Source: Tetrahymena elliotti 4EA (lineage: Eukaryota; Ciliophora; Oligohymenophorea; Hymenostomatida; Tetrahymenidae). Taken from it: a stretch of 64,000 bases of DNA. Below, one piece after another: positions 61,420-64,000 of the stretch; within the stretch, counting starts at the first letter, position 1, and the number at the start of each line of letters is the position of its first letter. The stretch lies in NCBI GenBank assembly GCA_000231825.2, contig JH720310.1, positions 867,583 through 931,582 of the forward strand. Direction: 5' to 3'. The position numbers and the translations under genes are program-made. The notes beneath the pieces are model-generated. The model had not been told where the DNA came from and did no database searches. It saw only the letters and a list, made by a program, of their open reading frames with translations.

Positions 61420-63294
61420 TCAAACTTTTTGATTTGATGACTATTCGCTTTGTTCCACTTCTTGAACCATTTCATTGTGGAAAGAATTATATTTCTAAAT
61501 CTTTTAATACTTTTTGGATCTCAAAAAGTAAAGAATAATTATTATGAAAATTAAAACTACTCCAAAGATCAAGCCTATTAGAAACGATTCTGTATCAGAT
61601 CCACTTATTGTATAGCCTATGTGTGCATTAACTTCAATTTCATGTTAGCAGTACATTGTTGAATTATCAGAACATTTATTGCTAATATATTATATCATGT
61701 ATTTATTAAGCTTATCTTCTTATATTTCTGATCTTTAATTGTAATAACAGCTTACTTAAGACTATATTTTATCAACAGAGAAATGTATTATCTTATTTTA
61801 TGTCACCACATAAAAGAGATCATTATTATTTTCATCTAAATGTAAATCTTATACTCCAATCACTTCAAAAGTATATTACTTTTCTGAAGACTTAACAATC
61901 TGCTCATCCAAATTTCTATCATATATAATATAGTATAATTTTAATAAGATATCAATCAATATGAGTAAAATCCAATAATAAATTAATAAATCAATGAAAT
62001 AATAGAGATAGTTTTACCTATATAATATATGAATGTTATCTTCTGTGATGAAGAATATATATTTTTTATTAAAGTAGATCTTTTTTATATATGGTTCATC
62101 ATCACTAGTGCTAACTGAACTATCATTTAACATTTCTGCTAAATAGTTTCTATTACTTTGCTTTCCAATAATAACAAAATATTTTTCATCTTAAAACGGC
62201 TTTACAATTACCCTTCCTGCCTTAGATTTATTGTATAAACTCTCTCCTTTTAAGCAAAATTCTGTTTTATTTGAATGTTAATGAATATCTGTCAACTAAA
62301 ACTCATAAACTCCTTTTTCTTCATCAACCATATAAACTTTTTAGCTATCCAAATCAAAGTTATGAGGCTAGAGCATATTGCATATAAATATTTTTTTCAA
62401 ATCTCTAGGCTTTTTATCAATTGAATCAATTTGAAAAACTTAAAATAAAAAATAAGTACTCAGTGTATAAATAAAATCTCCTTATACCTTCCACCCTAAC
62501 ATTTTCTAACTTTACTATTTCTCATAAAGAGGCTCAGGATTTTCATAAACATTCTTTATTTTTTCTGGATTCACTAATAAATAAGCCCTCAATAAGTATT
62601 CCTTCTTAGTTTCGCATAAAATATACAAGAAATCTTCCTACAAATAAGCCTTTATTTATATTAAAAAATATTAATATAAACTGTATATTTTAATACAATA
62701 TTTTAATTTATTTTCATCTCTTCTAATGATGTATTATTTTTACTTAGAAATATTTTAGAGAATGATATTGATTAATTAGTTGATAAAAAGAGACTTTTAA
62801 GGTATATTAGAAGTGTGTTTTTCTGAATTAGTCATAGTAAATGTTGTTAAATGAAGATTTAAAAAATAAATTACATCTAGAAAAATCATATTTACTGATT
62901 TGGATAACTGATTCGTATTTGTATAAGAAATAAGAATTAGTTTATCATCTTGCATTTGATATATAATAATATCCCCATATCTTCTTACAATGACTAGATA
63001 ATTTTTGTATTTTTTAAATAAAACAATTTTCTGCTTTTCTTCTTTAATGCTGTCAACATCTGAATCCTCATCCAAAGAAAACACTCCTTTAAAAAGAGTT
63101 TTTAATTTCATTTTTTATTTTTTGACTTCGCAAATGCTTTCTTTGTTTTTCAGTTCATTTTTGTCTCTAATTATAGATGCTTTAATGACATTATCATCAA
63201 ATGTATATACATGTCTTTAATTTTAATCTCTATTTAAGTAAAAGTCTATTATTTAATCCTATTATTGCTTAAATAAAAAGTATATTTATTTCAT
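61420..63294 (-). CDS. Type I membrane protein with large extracellular domain
   Basis: Several exons, TGA at 61420-61422, ATG taken at 63294 (MKQIYFLFKQQQDQ). The long N-terminal region is made of short beta-strand-like blocks (IVLFKKYKNYLVIVRRYGDI; IKKIYFNKKYIFFITEDNIH; HLDENNNDLFYVVTQNKIIH), suggesting a propeller-like domain. Then a Cys pair (KCSDNSTMYCQHEIEVNA), one transmembrane helix near the C-terminus (FLIGLIFGVVLIFIIIILYF), and a short basic-then-acidic cytoplasmic tail. This layout matches many expanded ciliate surface proteins of unknown role. A signal peptide is expected, but the frame used here has none. A good candidate (MIIDKIRIFLFIFIYISLS, from 63380) lies just upstream in another frame. 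Confidence 0.65.
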
Positions 63295-63380
63295 CTGCTA
63301 TTCTTAAACTAAATCTATCTTACACTTAATGAGATATAAATAAATATAAATAAAAATATTCTGATTTTATCAATTATCAT

Positions 63381-64000
63381 TTCTACTTTCTTTGTTATTT
63401 GTTTTCCTTCTAATTCAAACTTATTTTATTAACGTTGAAATTTATAACAAAATAACTTATAAGTACTAAATTAATTCATTCATTCATAATAAAAATCAAT
63501 CTAAAAATCACGCACTAGTTCTAATAGCATAGAACATAAAATGAATCAATAACAAAATTTTTGAAAAGTTTGTTTTCTTGTTTGTTTTTTCTTTTTATGT
63601 TTTATAATTGTTAACTAAATATTCTTCTTTTACTTTAATTTTTGGTGTTCCCTAGCAAATTATAAAAAATAATTAAAAAGGTTAAACATCTACTAATTTC
63701 AAAGCTAAGAACTCTTAACTATTTTTTTAAAAAGAATGCCAGTTTAATTTAAATCTTTTCAAATCTAAAATAAATTGTTAAATTCTAATTATTTCTTATT
63801 TAAAATAATATAAAATAAAGTATTAAATCTTTTATCTCATTGCGTTATTTTATTTGGCTTCGATTTTAAATGATCAAAAACTCCTACTTCCAAAAAAACA
63901 AAAAAATATTTGCTTAAATCAGTAAGTATTCTTAGCATCTCATATAAATTTAAAAAATATTGATATATTCTAAATAAGAATAAGGTAGAGACATGCCTAC
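63381..64000. other. Intergenic sequence to window end
   Basis: A+T-rich, no gene is seen on either strand. Presumably holds the promoter of the membrane-protein gene. Confidence 0.45.

Noticed and set aside
1..64000. Telomere repeats, chromosome-breakage sequence (TAAACCAACCTCTTT), rRNA genes, CRISPR arrays
   Set aside because: Looked for on both strands and not seen. CRISPR-like arrays are not expected in a ciliate nuclear genome.

Overview
The window is about 80% A+T and only makes sense with the ciliate nuclear code, in which TAA and TAG are glutamine and TGA is the only stop. Conserved proteins here (a phosphonopyruvate decarboxylase, a NOP16-like protein, K+ channels) stay open only under that code, carry in-frame TAA/TAG, and end at TGA. 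Introns are short, A+T-rich and GT...AG. Together these point to a Tetrahymena-like oligohymenophorean ciliate. Macronuclear or micronuclear origin cannot be settled: I saw no CCCCAA telomere repeat and no 15-bp chromosome-breakage sequence, but two small TIR elements are present.

Layout. 1-14.2 kb: three tandem minus-strand paralogues of a cyclic-nucleotide-binding-domain K+ channel. The first is cut by the window edge; the other two are complete and both carry a CCHC zinc knuckle after the CNBD. A TIR element lies in the filter intron of one channel and a relative lies in the gap beside it. 16.2-17.7 kb: a secreted, nearly pure Asn/Gln protein (-). 21.1-25.6 kb: a multi-exon C2-like/coiled-coil protein (+). 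26.6-27.1 kb: NOP16-like nucleolar protein (-). 27.8-34.8 kb: a minus-strand gene of about 26 single-LRR exons. 34.8-38.7 kb: mostly non-coding, with tandem and simple repeats. 38.7-40.1 kb: phosphonopyruvate decarboxylase (+), the step that commits carbon to 2-aminoethylphosphonate (ciliatine). 41.6-49.1 kb: a large LRR plus helical-repeat protein (-). 50.3-53.7 kb: a second exon-per-repeat LRR gene (+). 54.0-55.3 kb: one tRNA-Leu(UAA) (+) and five identical tRNA-Arg(UCU) (-), part of the cluster made by a block duplication. 55.4-57.8 kb: a protein with a helical N-terminus and Asn/Gln-rich C-terminus (-). 59.5-60.5 kb: a HUS1-like sliding-clamp protein (+). 61.4-63.3 kb: a type I membrane protein (-).

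Most neighbours are unrelated housekeeping or lineage-expanded genes, not a pathway. The local themes are tandem duplication (channels, LRR exons, tRNA-Arg, the 27-bp Asn/Gln repeats) and insertion of small inverted-repeat elements into introns. Exon boundaries were read by eye from reading frame and GT/AG sites. Starts of the intron-rich genes are the least certain part.
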